Shown one piece after another: positions 21,701 through 31,840 of a stretch of 64,000 nucleotides of DNA. The stretch comes from Gymnothorax reevesii (Eukaryota; Chordata; Actinopteri; Anguilliformes; Muraenidae). The translations under genes were made by a program, and so were the position numbers. Where the stretch lies: positions 72,712,712 through 72,776,711 of the forward strand of contig CM056581.1 of assembly GCA_029721435.1 (NCBI GenBank), given 5' to 3'. The notes under the pieces were generated by a model. That model saw only the letters and a list, made by a program, of their open reading frames with translations, searched no databases and had not been told where the DNA came from. Every line of letters begins with the position of its first letter. The first letter of the stretch is position 1.

Positions 21701-22416
21701 TGGTGTTCTGGGTGGTTGCTAGGCGGTTGCTATGGTGTTATAAGTGGTTGCTAGGGCGTTGTTAGGCAGTTGCTATGGTGTTTTGGGTGGTTGCTAGGTG
21801 GTTGCTATGGTGTTCTGGGTGGTTGCCACCGCGTTGCTAGGCAGTTGCTATGGTGTTCTGGGTGGTTGCTAGGCTGTTGCTATGGTGTTCTGGGTGGTTG
21901 CTAGGGCGTTGCTAGGCGGTTGCTATGGTGTTCTGGGTGGTTGTTAGGGTGTTGCTAGGCAGTTGCTATGGTGTTCTGGCTGGTTGCTAGGTGGTTGCTA
22001 TGGTGTTCTGGGTGGTTGCTAGGGCGTTGCTAGGCAGTTGCTATGGTCTTCTGGATGGTTGCTAGGCGGTTGCTATGTTGTTCTGGGTGGTTGCTAGGGT
22101 GTTGCTAGGCAGGTGCTATGGTGTTCTGGGTGGTTGCTAGGCGGTTGCTATGGTGTTCTGGGGGGTTGCTAGGGCGTTGTTAGGCAGTTGCTATGGTGTT
22201 TTGGGTGGTGGCTAGGTGGTTGCTATGGTGTTCTGGGTGGTTGCTAGGGCGTTGCTAGGCAGTTGCTATGGTGGTCTGGGGGGTGGCTAGGCGGTTGCTA
22301 TGGGGGTCTGGGTGGTTGCTAGGCTGTTGCTATGGTGTTCTGGGTGGTTGCTAGGGCGTTGCTAGGCGGTTGCTATGGTGTTCTGGGTGGTTGCTAGGCG
22401 GTTGCTATGGTGTTCT
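15767..22416 (+). repeat. Minisatellite of U3 (6.65 kb)
   Basis: The 5' part carries markers shared with U11 and U12 (TTGCTACAGCG, CTGGATTGTTGCTAGG, TTGCTTAGGTG). The 3' two thirds is a tandem duplication of about 2.1 kb. The end is type gamma (GGTTGCTAGGCGG, then TGCTATGGTG and the junction), shared with U9. T-to-G-rich stretches lie at 16150-16190, 21420-21460 and 22260-22315. Confidence 0.96.
18200..22350. repeat. Internal segmental duplication in the U3 minisatellite
   Basis: Copy A is about 18200-20290 and copy B about 20300-22350. The rare word CGTTGTTAGG recurs at 18831, 19024, 19517 and 20117, and again at 20889, 21082, 21575 and 22175, each 2058 bp on; a sixth pair (19699/21757) has the variant GGTTGTTAGG in copy A. 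Towards the 5' end the offset is 2101 (18271/20372 and 18391/20492). The 43-bp difference is one long monomer absent from copy B near 20520. Confidence 0.92.
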
Positions 22417-22557
22417 GAATATTTGCTTGGGCATTGCTCGACAGTTGCTATGTTGTTCTTGTTGTTGCTAGGGCGTTGATGTGTCTTGTTTGGGGATCGA
22501 GTGAAAACTGGGAGAAGTAGTGAACCGTACTATTACGAAATTATTTGGAATATTAAC
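22417..22557. repeat. Junction module of U3 (141 bp)
   Basis: Carries CCGTACTATTACG where most copies read CCGTACGATTACG. U9 shares this variant. Confidence 0.95.
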
Positions 22558-23121
22558 AAGGAAGGAAGGAGGGAGAGAAGGAACTAATGAGGGAAGTAAG
22601 GAAAGAAGGAATATAGGAAAAAAAGAAGGAAATCAAAGGAAGGCAGGAAAGAACAAAGGAAAGAAGGCGAGGATGGATGGAAAGAAACAGAGGAATGAAG
22701 GAAAGAAGGAAGTAAAGAAGGAAGGAAAGGAAGAAGGGAAGAAGAAGGATTTAAGTAAAGATAGAAGGAAGGAAGGAAGGATGGAAGTGAGGAAGAAGAA
22801 ATGAAAAACAGAAGGAAAGACAGAAGGAAGGAAAGAAAAAGTAAAGAAAGGAAGAGGGAAGGAAAGAGAGGAAAAGCAGAAAGAAGAAAGGAAGAAAGAT
22901 AAGAAGGATATGAAGGAATGAAAGAAGGCATGATGGAAGGAAAGAAAAGCGAAGGAAGGTAGGAAAGAAAATTGGTAGGGAGGAAGGATGAAAGGCAGGA
23001 TAGAAGGAAGTAAAGTAGGAAAGAAGGAACGAATAAAGGAAGGAAGGAACGAAGGAAAGAAATAGGAGGGAAAAAGAAAGAAGGAATGACAGAAAATAGA
23101 AGGAAGGAAAGCAGTAAGGAA
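22558..23121. repeat. Polypurine tract of U3 (564 bp)
   Basis: Shares GGAGGGAGAGAAGG near its start and GGATGGAAGTGAGG with U9, matching the junction variant these two units also share. Confidence 0.94.
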
Positions 23122-23421
23122 GCTGTAGTCTCAAGAGAGCCAGATTGTAGTCTTACAGCCTGAGAAACTGACAGTTACAGCAGGTGGTCAGAACACCTGG
23201 CACAAGATTCCATTTGCTTAATGGCCCTATTGTGATGTCATAATGCCAATGTTAAGTCTATAGGGGGAAAAAATTTATAGTTTTTTATTAATAACTCAAA
23301 AAGTATAAAAGTTACAAAGATGAAAAATACATTGCACAGGTGTCCTAAGTAAGACCTACGCAACGCAGTTTGAATGAAGTTTCTACGATAAACGGTTGAG
23401 GCCGCATTAAGTGTGTTAGAA

Positions 23422-23422
<1 letters not shown>

Positions 23423-23460
<38 letters not shown>
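23423..23460. repeat. (TAA)n microsatellite, U4
   Basis: About 38 bp of pure TAA repeat ahead of the GAAGACCAGG module. Confidence 0.93.
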
Positions 23461-23483
23461 GAAGACCAGGATAACAATAGTGA

Positions 23484-23547
23484 GCATTTTCAATGCACAC
23501 TAACTAGATAATGTAATTCCAGGGAATTACGTGTGCATTGAAAATGC
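23484..23547. repeat. Inverted repeat, U4
   Basis: Perfect 17-bp arms at 23484-23500 and 23531-23547 around a 30-nt loop containing the GTAATTCC/GGAATTAC palindrome. Confidence 0.9.
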
Positions 23548-23888
23548 AAAGAGTAGTTGCATAAGGTGGAGTTTGTTACAAATCATTGCATTATGATATT
23601 GTTAGCTAGGTTTTTAGTAGGATAATTATGGTAGTGGTGAAGACTTTTATTTTGAAACAGATATGGACTGAGGAAACAGTTTGCAGGAGTCATAGTTGAT
23701 GACAACTGTCATATGAAAATGTTTAATAGTGAAATTTTTTAATAGTGAAGAATTGTAGAAAGGTCTTCTATTTTGTGACAGGTTTGGGCCGAGGAAACAG
23801 TTGGCGGAAGTCATAGTAGAAAACAATCAGGAGTTGGAATGGCTGAACGGTTGATAAGTTGAGTAGCTAAAAAAGTTACATTATTTGG

Positions 23889-26691
23889 TTGATAAGGCGT
23901 TGCTAGGCAGTTGCTATGGTGTTTTGAGTGGTTGCTAGGGCGTTGCTAGGCGGTTGCTATGGTGTTCTGGGTGGTTGCTAGGGCCTTGCTAAGCGGTTGC
24001 TATGGTGTTCTGAGTGGTTGATAGGGCGTTGTTAGGCGATTGCTATGGTGTTCTGGGTGGTTGCTAGGCGGTTGCTATGGTGTTCTGGGTGGTTGCTAGA
24101 GCGTTGCTATGGGGTTCTGGGTGGTTGCTAGGCGGTTGCTATGGCATTCTGGGTGGTTGCTAGGGCTTTGCTAAGCAGTTGCTATGATGTTCTGGGTGGT
24201 TGCTAGGGCGTTGCTTGGTGGTTGCTATGGTGTTCTGGGTGGTTGCTAGGGTGTTGCTAGGCAGTTGCTATGCTTTTCTGGGTGGTTGCAAGGGCGTTGC
24301 TCTGGTGTTCTGGGTGGTTGCTAGGGCGTTGCTAGGCAGTTGCTATGGTGTTCTGGGTGGTTGCTAGGGCGTTGCTAGGCAGTTGCTATGGTGTTCTGGG
24401 TGGTTGTTAGGGTGGTTGCTATGGCGTTTTGGGTGGTTGCTAGGGCATTGCTAAGCAGTTTTTATGGTGTTCTGGGTGGTTGCTACGGTGTTGCTAGGCG
24501 GTTGCTATGGTGTTCTGGGTGGTTGCTAGGGTGTTGCTAGGCATGTTGCTATGGTGTTCTGGGTGGTTGCTAGGTGGTTGCTATGATGTTCTGGGTGGTT
24601 GCTAGGGCGTTGCTAGGCGGTTGCTATGGTGTTCTGGGTGGCTGCTCGGGCGTTGCTAGGCGGTTGCTATGGTGTTCTGGGTGGTTGCGAGGATGTTGCT
24701 ATGGTGTTCTGGGTGGTTGCAAGGGCGTTGCTAGGCAGTTGCTATGGTGTTCTGGATGGTTGCTAGGCGGTTGCTATGGTGTTCGGTGTGGTTGCTAGGG
24801 TGTTGCTATGGTGTTCTGGGTGGTTGTTAGGCGGTTGCTCTGGTGTACTGGGTGGTTGCGAGGCGGTTCATATGGTTTTCTGGGTGGTAGCTAGGCGGTT
24901 GCTATGGTGTTCTGGGTGGTTGCTAGGTCGTTGCTAGGCAGTTGCTATGGTGTTCTGGGTGGTTGCTAGGCGGTTGCTATGGTGTTCTGGGTGGTTGCAA
25001 GGGGGTTGCTATGGTGTTCTGGGTGGTTGCTAGGGCGTTGCGAGGCAGTTGCTATGGTGTTCTGGGTGGTTGCTAGGGCGTTGCTATGGTGTTCTGGGTG
25101 GTTGTTAGGGCGGTGCTAGGCAGTTGCTATGGTGTTCTGGGTGGTTGCTAGGGCGTTGCTAGGCGATTCCTATGGTGTTCTGGGTGGTTGCTAGGGCGTT
25201 GCTAGGCAGTTGCTATGGTGTTCTGGGTGGTTACTAGGCGGTTGCGAAGGTGTTCTTTGTGGTTGCTAGGGCGTTGCTAGGCAGTTGCTATGGTGTTTTG
25301 GGTGGTTGCTGGGCGGTTGCTATGGTGTTCTGGGTGGTTGCTATGGCGTTGCTAGGCAGTTGCTATTGTGTTCTGGGTGGTTGCTAGGCGATTGCTATGG
25401 TGTTCTGGGTGGTTAGTAGGGCGTTGCTAGGTAGTTGCTATGGTGTTTTCGGTGGTTGCTAGGCAGTTGCTATGGTGTTCTGGGTGGTTGCTAGGGTGTT
25501 GCAAGGCAGTTGCTATGGTGTTCTGGGTGGTTGCTAGGCAGTTGCTATGGTGTTCTTGGTGGTTGTTAGGGCGTTGCTAGGCGGGTGCTATGGTGTTCTA
25601 TGTGGTTGCTAGGCGGTTGGTATGGTGTTGTGGGTGGTTGCTAGGGCGTTGCTAGGCAGTTGCTATGGTGTTTTGGGTGGTTGCCAGGCGGTTGCTATGG
25701 TGCTCTGGGTGGTTGCTAGGCAGTTACTATGGTGTTTTGGGTGGTTGCTAGGGCGTTGCAAGGTGGTTGCTATAGTGTTCTGAGTGGTTGCTAGGGCATT
25801 GCTAGGCGGTTGCTATGGTGTTCTGGGTGGTTGCTAGGGCGTTGCTAGGCAGTTGCTATGGTGTTCTTGGTGGTTGCTAGGCGTTTGCTATGGTGTTTGG
25901 GTGGTTGCTAGGGCGTTGCTAGGCGATTCCTATGGTGTTCTGGGTGGTTGCTAGGGCGTTGATAGGCAGTTGCTTTGGTGTTCTGGGTGGTTCGTAGGCG
26001 GTTGATAAGGTGTTATTGGTGGTTGCTAGGGCGTTGCTAGGCAGTTGCTTTTGTGTTCTGGGTGGTTGCTAGGCGATTGCTATGGTGTTCTGGGTGGTTG
26101 CTAGGGCGTTGCTAGGTAGTTGCTATGGTGTTTTGGGTGGTTGATAGGCAGTAGCTATGGTGTTCTGGGTGGTTGCTAGGGTGTTGCTAGGCAGTTGCTA
26201 TGGTGTTCTGGGTGGTTTCTAGGCAGTTGCTATGGTGTTCTTGGTGGTTGTTAGGGCGTTGCTAGGCGGTTGCTATGGTGTTCTATGTGGTTGCTAGGCG
26301 GTTGCTATGGTGTTCTGGGTGGTTGCTAGGGCGTTGCTAGGCTGTTGCTATGGTGTTCTGGGTGGTTGCTTGGGCGTTCCTAGGCAGTTGCTATGGTGTT
26401 CTGGGTGGTTGCTAGGTGGTTGCTATGGTATTCTGGGTGGTTGCTAGGGCGTTGCTAGGCAGTTGCTATGGTGTTCCGGGTAGTTGCTAGGCGGTTGCTA
26501 TGGTGTTCTGGGTGGTTGCTAGGGCGTTGCTAGGCAGTTTCTTTGGTGTTCTGAGTGGTTGCTTGGCGGTTGCTATGGTGTTTTGGGTGGTTGCTAGGGC
26601 GTTGCTTGGCAGTTGCTATAGTGTTCTGGGTGGTTGCTAGGCCGTTGCTATGGTGTTGTGGGTGGTTGCTATGCGGTTGCTATGGTGATCT
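23889..26691 (+). repeat. Minisatellite of U4 (2.80 kb)
   Basis: Starts abruptly at TTGATAAGGCG. An internal repeat of about 0.7 kb is visible: AGGCGATTCC at 25161 and 25921 (offset 760), and TTCTATGTGG at 25596 and 26281 (offset 685). The 75-bp difference between offsets equals one 32+43 dimer. The 3' terminal 137 bp (26555-26691) are of the U2/U5/U8 type. Confidence 0.95.
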
Positions 26692-26832
26692 GAATATTTG
26701 CTTGCGCATTGCTCGACAGTTGCTATGTTGTTCTTATTGTTGCTAGTGCGTTGATGTGTCTTGTTTGGGGATCGAGTGAAAACTGGGAGAAGTAGTGAAC
26801 CGTACGATTACGAAATTATTTGGAATATTAAC
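26692..26832. repeat. Junction module of U4 (141 bp)
   Basis: Standard junction with TTGCGCATTGC for TTGGGCATTGC, GTTCTTATTGTTGC for GTTCTTGTTGTTGC, and GCTAGTGCG for GCTAGGGCG. Confidence 0.95.
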
Positions 26833-27403
26833 AAGGAAGGAGGGAGGGAAAGAAGGAACTAATGAGGGAAGTAACGAAAGAAGGAATATAGGAAAAAAAG
26901 AAGGAAATCAAAAGAAGGCAGGAAAGAACAAAGGAAAGAAGGCGAGGATGGATGGAAAGAAACAGAGGAATGAAGGAAAGAAGGAAGTAAAGAAGGAAGG
27001 AAAGGAAGAAGGGAAGAAGAAGGATTTAAGTAAAGATAGAAAGAAGGAAGGAAGGAAGTGAGGAAGAAGAAATGAAAAACAGAAAGAAAGAGAGAAGGAA
27101 GGAAAGAAAAGTAAAGAAAGGAAGAGGGAAGGAAAGAGAGGGAAAGCAGAAAGAAGAAAGGAAGAAAGATAAGAAGGATATGAAGGATTGAAAGAAGGCA
27201 TGATGGAAGGAAAGAAAAACTAAGGAAGGTAGGAAAGAAAATTGGTAGGGAGGAAGAATGGGAGGAAGGATGAAAGGCAGGATAGAAGGAAGTAAAGTAG
27301 GAAAGAAGGAACGAATAAAGGACGGAAGGAACGAAGGAAAGAAATAGGAGGGAAAAAGAAAGAAGGAATGACAGACAATAGAAGGAAGGAAAGCAGTAAG
27401 GAA
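26833..27403. repeat. Polypurine tract of U4 (571 bp)
   Basis: GGAA-type tract with private changes (AATCAAAAGAAGGC, GAAAAACAGAAAGAAAG, GGACGGAAGG). It ends at GGAAGCTGGAGTC, where module A of U5 begins. Confidence 0.94.
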
Positions 27404-28148
27404 GCTGGAGTCTCAAGAGAGCCAGATTGTAGTCTTACAGCCTGAGAAACTGACAGTTACAGCAGGTGGTCAGAACACCTGGCACAAGATTCCATTTGCT
27501 TAATGGCCCTGTTATGATGTCATAATGCCAATGTTAAGTCTATGGGGGGAAAAAATTTATAGTTTTTTATTAATGACTCAAAAAGTATAAAAGTTACAAA
27601 GATGAAAAATACATTGCACAGGTGTCCTAAGTAAGACCTACGCAACGCAGTTTGAATGAAGTTTCTACGATAAACAGTTGAGGCCACATTAAGTGTGTTA
27701 GAAGAATAATAATAATAATAATAATAATAACTAGATAATGTAATTCCAGGGACTTACGTGTGCATTGAAAATGCAAAGTGTAGTTGCATAAGGTGGAGAT
27801 TGTAACATATCATTGCATTATGATATTGGTAGCTACGTTTTTAGTAGGATAATTATGGTAGTGGTGAGGACTTTTATTTTGAAACAGATGTGGACTGAGG
27901 AAACAGTTTGCGGGAGTCATAGTTGATGACAACTGTCATATGGAAATTTTTAATAGAGACATTTTTTAGTAGTGAAGAATTGTAGTAAGGACTTATATTT
28001 TGAGACAGGATTGGGCAGAAGAAACAGTTGCCGGAAGTCATACTCGAAAACAATCAGGAGTTGGAATGGGTGAAAGGTTGATAAGTTGAGTAGCTTAAAA
28101 AGTTACATTTTTTTATTGTAATTTGACATAATGAGGACTGGCTGTAAC
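27404..28148. repeat. Module A of U5 (745 bp)
   Basis: No GAAGACCAGG module. Private changes: GCTGGAGTCTC at the start, CCCTGTTATGATG, AACAGTTGAGGCCACATT, and GGGACTTACG, which breaks the 18-bp palindrome. Confidence 0.9.
27705..27730. repeat. (TAA)n microsatellite, U5
   Basis: About 26 bp of TAA repeat, leading directly into CTAGATAATG. Confidence 0.92.
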
Positions 28149-30384
28149 AGTTGTTAGGCAGTTGCTATGGTGTTCTGTGTACTTGTGAGGGTGTTGCTAG
28201 GCAGCTGCTATCGTGTTCTGGGTGGTTGCTAGGGCATTGCTAGGCAGTTGCAATGGTGTTCTGGGTGGTTGCTAGGGCCTTGCTAAGCGGTTGCTATGTT
28301 GTTCTGAGTGGTTGATAGGGCGTTGCTAGGCAATTGCTATGGTGTTCTGGGTGGTTGCTAGGCGGTTGCTATGGCGTTCTGGGTGGTTGCTAGAGTGTTG
28401 CTATGGGTTTCTGGGTTGTTGCTAGGCGGTTGCTATGGCATTCTGGGTGGTTGCAAGGGCTTTGCTAAGCAGTTGCTATGATGTTCTGGGTGGTTGCTAG
28501 GGCGTTGCTAGGTGGTTGCTATGGTGTTCTGGGTGGTTGCTAGGGTGTTGCTAGGCAGTTGCTATGGTGTTCTGGGTGGTTGCTAGGGCGTTGCTAGGCA
28601 GTTGCTATGGTGTTCTGGGTGGTTGCTAGGGCGTTGCAAGGCAGTTGCTATGGTTTTGTGGGTGGTTGTTAGGGTGGTTGCTATGGCATTCTGGGTGGTT
28701 GCTAGGGCATTGCTTAGCAGTTGCTATGGTGTTCTGGGTGGTTGCTACGGCGTTGCTAGGCGGTTGCTATGGTGTTCTGGGTGGTTGCTAGGGCGTTGCT
28801 AGGCAGTTGCTATGGTGTTCTGGGTGGTTGCTAGGCGGTTTCTATGGTGTTCTGGGTGGTTGCTAGGGCGTTGCTAGGCAGTTGCTATGGTGTTCTAGGT
28901 GGTTGCTCGGGCGTCGCTAGGCGGTTGCTATGGTGTTCTGGGTGGTTGCTAGGGCGTTGCTATGGTGTTCTGGGTGGTTGCTAGGGCGTTTCAAGGCAGT
29001 TGCTTTGGTGTTCTAGATGGTTGCTAGGCGGTTGCTATGGTGTTCTGGGTGGTTGCTAGGGTGTTGCTATGGTGTTCTGGGTGGTTGTTAGGCGGTTGCT
29101 CTGGTGTTCCGGGTGGTTGCTAGGCGGTTGCTATGGTGTTCTGGGTGGTAGCTAGGCGGTTGCTATGGTGTTCTGGGTGGTTGCTAGGTCTTTGCTAGGC
29201 AGTTGCTATGGTGTTCTGGGTGGTTGATAGGCGGTTGCTATGGTGTTCTGAGTGGTTGCTAGGCGGTTGCTATGGTGTGCTGGGTGGTTGCTAGGGCGTT
29301 GCTAGGCAGTTGCTATGGTGTTCTGATGGTTGCTAGGCTGTTGCTTTGGTGTTCTGGGTGGTTGCTAGGGCGTTGTTAGGCGGTTGCTATGGTGTTCTGG
29401 GTGGTTGTTAGGGTGTTGCTAGGCAGTTGCAATGGTTTTCTGGGTGGTTGCTAGGCAGTTGCTATGGTGTTCTGGGTGGTTGCTAGGGCGTTGCTAGGCA
29501 GTTGCTATGGTGTTTTGGGTGTTTGCTAGGTGGTTGCTATGGTGTTCTGGGGGGTTGCTAGGGCGTTGCTAGGCAGGTGCGATGGTGTTGTGGGTGGTTG
29601 CTAGGCGGTTGCCATGGTGTTCTGGGTGGTTGCTAGGGCCTTGCTAGGCGGTTGCTATGGTGTTCTGGGAGGTTGCTAGGGCATTGCTAGGCTGTTGCTA
29701 TGGTGTTCTGGGTGGTTGCTAGGGAGTTGCTGGTCGGTTGCTATGGTGTTCTGGGTGGTTGTTAGGGTGTTGCTCGGCAGTTGCTATGGTGTTCTGGGTG
29801 GTTGCTAGGCGGTTGCTATAGTGTTCTGGGTGGTTGCTAGGGCGTTTCTAGGCAGTTGCTATGGTGTTTTGGGTGGTTGCTAGGTGGTTGCTATGGTGTT
29901 CTGGGTGGTTGCTAGGGCTTTGCTAGGCAGTTGCTGTGGTGTTCTGGGTGGTTGCTAGGCGGTTGCTATGGTGTTCTGTGTGGTTGCTCGGGCGTTGCTA
30001 GGCAGTTGCGATGGTGTTCTGGGTGGTTGCTAGGCGGTTGCTATGGTGTTCTGGGTGGTTGCTAGGTGGTTGCTATGTTGTTCTAGTTGGTTGCTAGGGG
30101 GTTGCTAGGCAGTTACTATGTTGTTCTGTGTGGTTGCTAGTCGGTTGCTATGGTGTTCTGGGTGGTTGCTAGGGCGTTGCTAGGCGGTTGCTTTGGTGTT
30201 CTGGGTGGTTGCTATGGCGTTGCTAGGCAGTTGCTTTGGTGTTCTGAGTGGTTGCTTGGCGGTTGCTATGGTGTTCTGGGTGGTTGCTAGGGCGTTGCTT
30301 GGCAGTTGCGATAGTGTTCTGGGTGGTTGCTAGGCAGTTGCTATGGTGTTTTGGGTGGTTGCTAGGCGGTTGCTATGGTGTTCT
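28149..30384 (+). repeat. Minisatellite of U5 (2.24 kb)
   Basis: The 5' part keeps the conserved order of rare words seen in other units (CTAGGGCCTTGCTAAGCGG, GGCATTCTGGG, TATGATGTTCTG, GCTACGGCG). The 3' terminal 137 bp (30248-30384) are of the U2/U4/U8 type. Confidence 0.95.
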
Positions 30385-30525
30385 GAATATTTGCTTGGGC
30401 ATTGCTCCACAGTTGCTATGTTGTTCTTGTTGTTGCTCGGGCGTTGATGTGTATTGTTTGGGGATCGAGTGAAAACTGGGAGAAGTAGTGAACCGTACGA
30501 TTACGAAATTATTTGGAATATTAAC
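30385..30525. repeat. Junction module of U5 (141 bp)
   Basis: Private changes CATTGCTCCACAG and GTTGCTCGGGCG, plus GATGTGTATTG shared with U8. Confidence 0.95.
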
Positions 30526-31089
30526 AAGGAAGGAAGGAGGGAAAGAAGGAACTAATGAGGGAAGTAAGGAAAGAAGGAATATAGGAAAAAAAGAAGGAAA
30601 TCAAAGGAAGGCAGGAAAGAACAAAGGAAACTAGGCTAGGATGGATGGAAAGAAACAGAGGAATGACAGAAAGAAGGAAGTAAGGAAGGAAGGAAAGGAA
30701 GAAGGGAAGAAGAAGGATTTAAGTAAAGATAGAAGGAAGGCAGGAAGGAAGAAGAAATGAAAAACAGAAGGAAAGAGAGAAGGAAGGAAAGAAAAAGTAA
30801 AGAAAGGAAGAGGGAAGGAAAGAGAGGGAAAGCAGAAAGAAGAAAGGAAGAAAGATAAGAAGGATATGAAGGAATGAAAGATGGCATGATGGAAGAAAAG
30901 AAAAACTAAGGAAGGTAGGAAAGAAAATTGGTAGGGAGGAAGAATGGGAGGAAGGATGAAAGGCAGGATAGAAGGAAGTAAAGTAGGAAAGAAGGAACGA
31001 ATAAAGGAAGGAAGGAACGAAGGAAAGAAATAGGAGGGAAAAAGAAGGAAGGAATGACAGAAAATAGAAGGAAGGAAAGCAGTAAGGAA
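30526..31089. repeat. Polypurine tract of U5 (564 bp)
   Basis: Carries GGAAACTAGGCTAGG. U8 shares the ACTAGG change where other copies have GGAAAGAAGG, in line with their shared junction and 3' minisatellite type. Confidence 0.94.
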
Positions 31090-31386
31090 GCTGTAGTCTC
31101 AAGAGAGCCAGATTGTAGTCTTACAGCCTGAGAAACTGACAGTTACAGCAGATGGTCAGAACACCTGGCAAAAGATTCCATTTGCTTAATGGCCCTATTG
31201 TGATGTCATAAAGCCAATGTGAAGTCTATGGGGGAAAAAAATTTATAGTTTTTTATTAATAACTCAAAAAGTATAAAAGTTACAAAGATGAAAAATACAT
31301 TGCACAGGTGTCCTAAGTAAGACCTACGCAACGCAGTTTGAATGAAGTTTCTACGATAAACGGTTGAGGCCGCATTAAGTGTGTTA

Positions 31387-31423
<37 letters not shown>

Positions 31424-31840
31424 TAGATAATGTAATTCCAGGGAATTACGTGTGCATTGAAAATGCAAAGTGTAGTTGCATAAGGTGGAGTTTGTAACAT
31501 ATCATTGCATTATGATATTGGTAGCTACGTTTTTAGGAGGATAATTATGGTAGTGGTGAGGACTTTTATTTTGAAACAGATGTGGACTGAGGAAACAGTT
31601 TGCGGGAGTCATAGTTGATGACAACTGTCATATGGAAATTTTTAATAGTGACATTTTTTAATAGTGAAAAATTCTAGTAAGGACTTATATTTTGAGACAG
31701 GATTGGGCAGAAGAAACAGTTGCCGGAAGTCATAGTCGAAAACAATCAGGAGTTGGAATGGCTGAAAGGTTGATAAGTTGAGTAGCTTAAAAAGTTACAT
31801 TTTTTATTGTAATTTGACATAATGAGGACTGGCTGTAACA
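31090..31840. repeat. Module A of U6 (751 bp, type II)
   Basis: Type II block, marked by TTTTAGGAGGATAATT and GTGAAAAATTCTAG, related to U8 and U10. It ends GGCTGTAACATTTG, as in U8. No GAAGACCAGG module. Confidence 0.9.
31388..31422. repeat. (TAA)n microsatellite, U6
   Basis: About 35 bp of TAA repeat directly after GTGTTAG, without the AAG seen in most copies. Confidence 0.92.

Larger units (their letters stand above)
23122..23888. repeat. Module A of U4 (767 bp, most diverged)
   Basis: The most diverged copy in the 3' half: GTGGTGAAGACTT, CAGATATGGACTG, TTGTGACAGGTTTGGGCC and AACAGTTGGCGG. It ends early: after AAAAAGTTACATTATTT it enters minisatellite directly and lacks the TAATTTGACATAATGAGG and GGCTGTAACAG words that close other copies. 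One 40-bp GAAGACCAGG module is present at 23461-23500. Confidence 0.88.
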
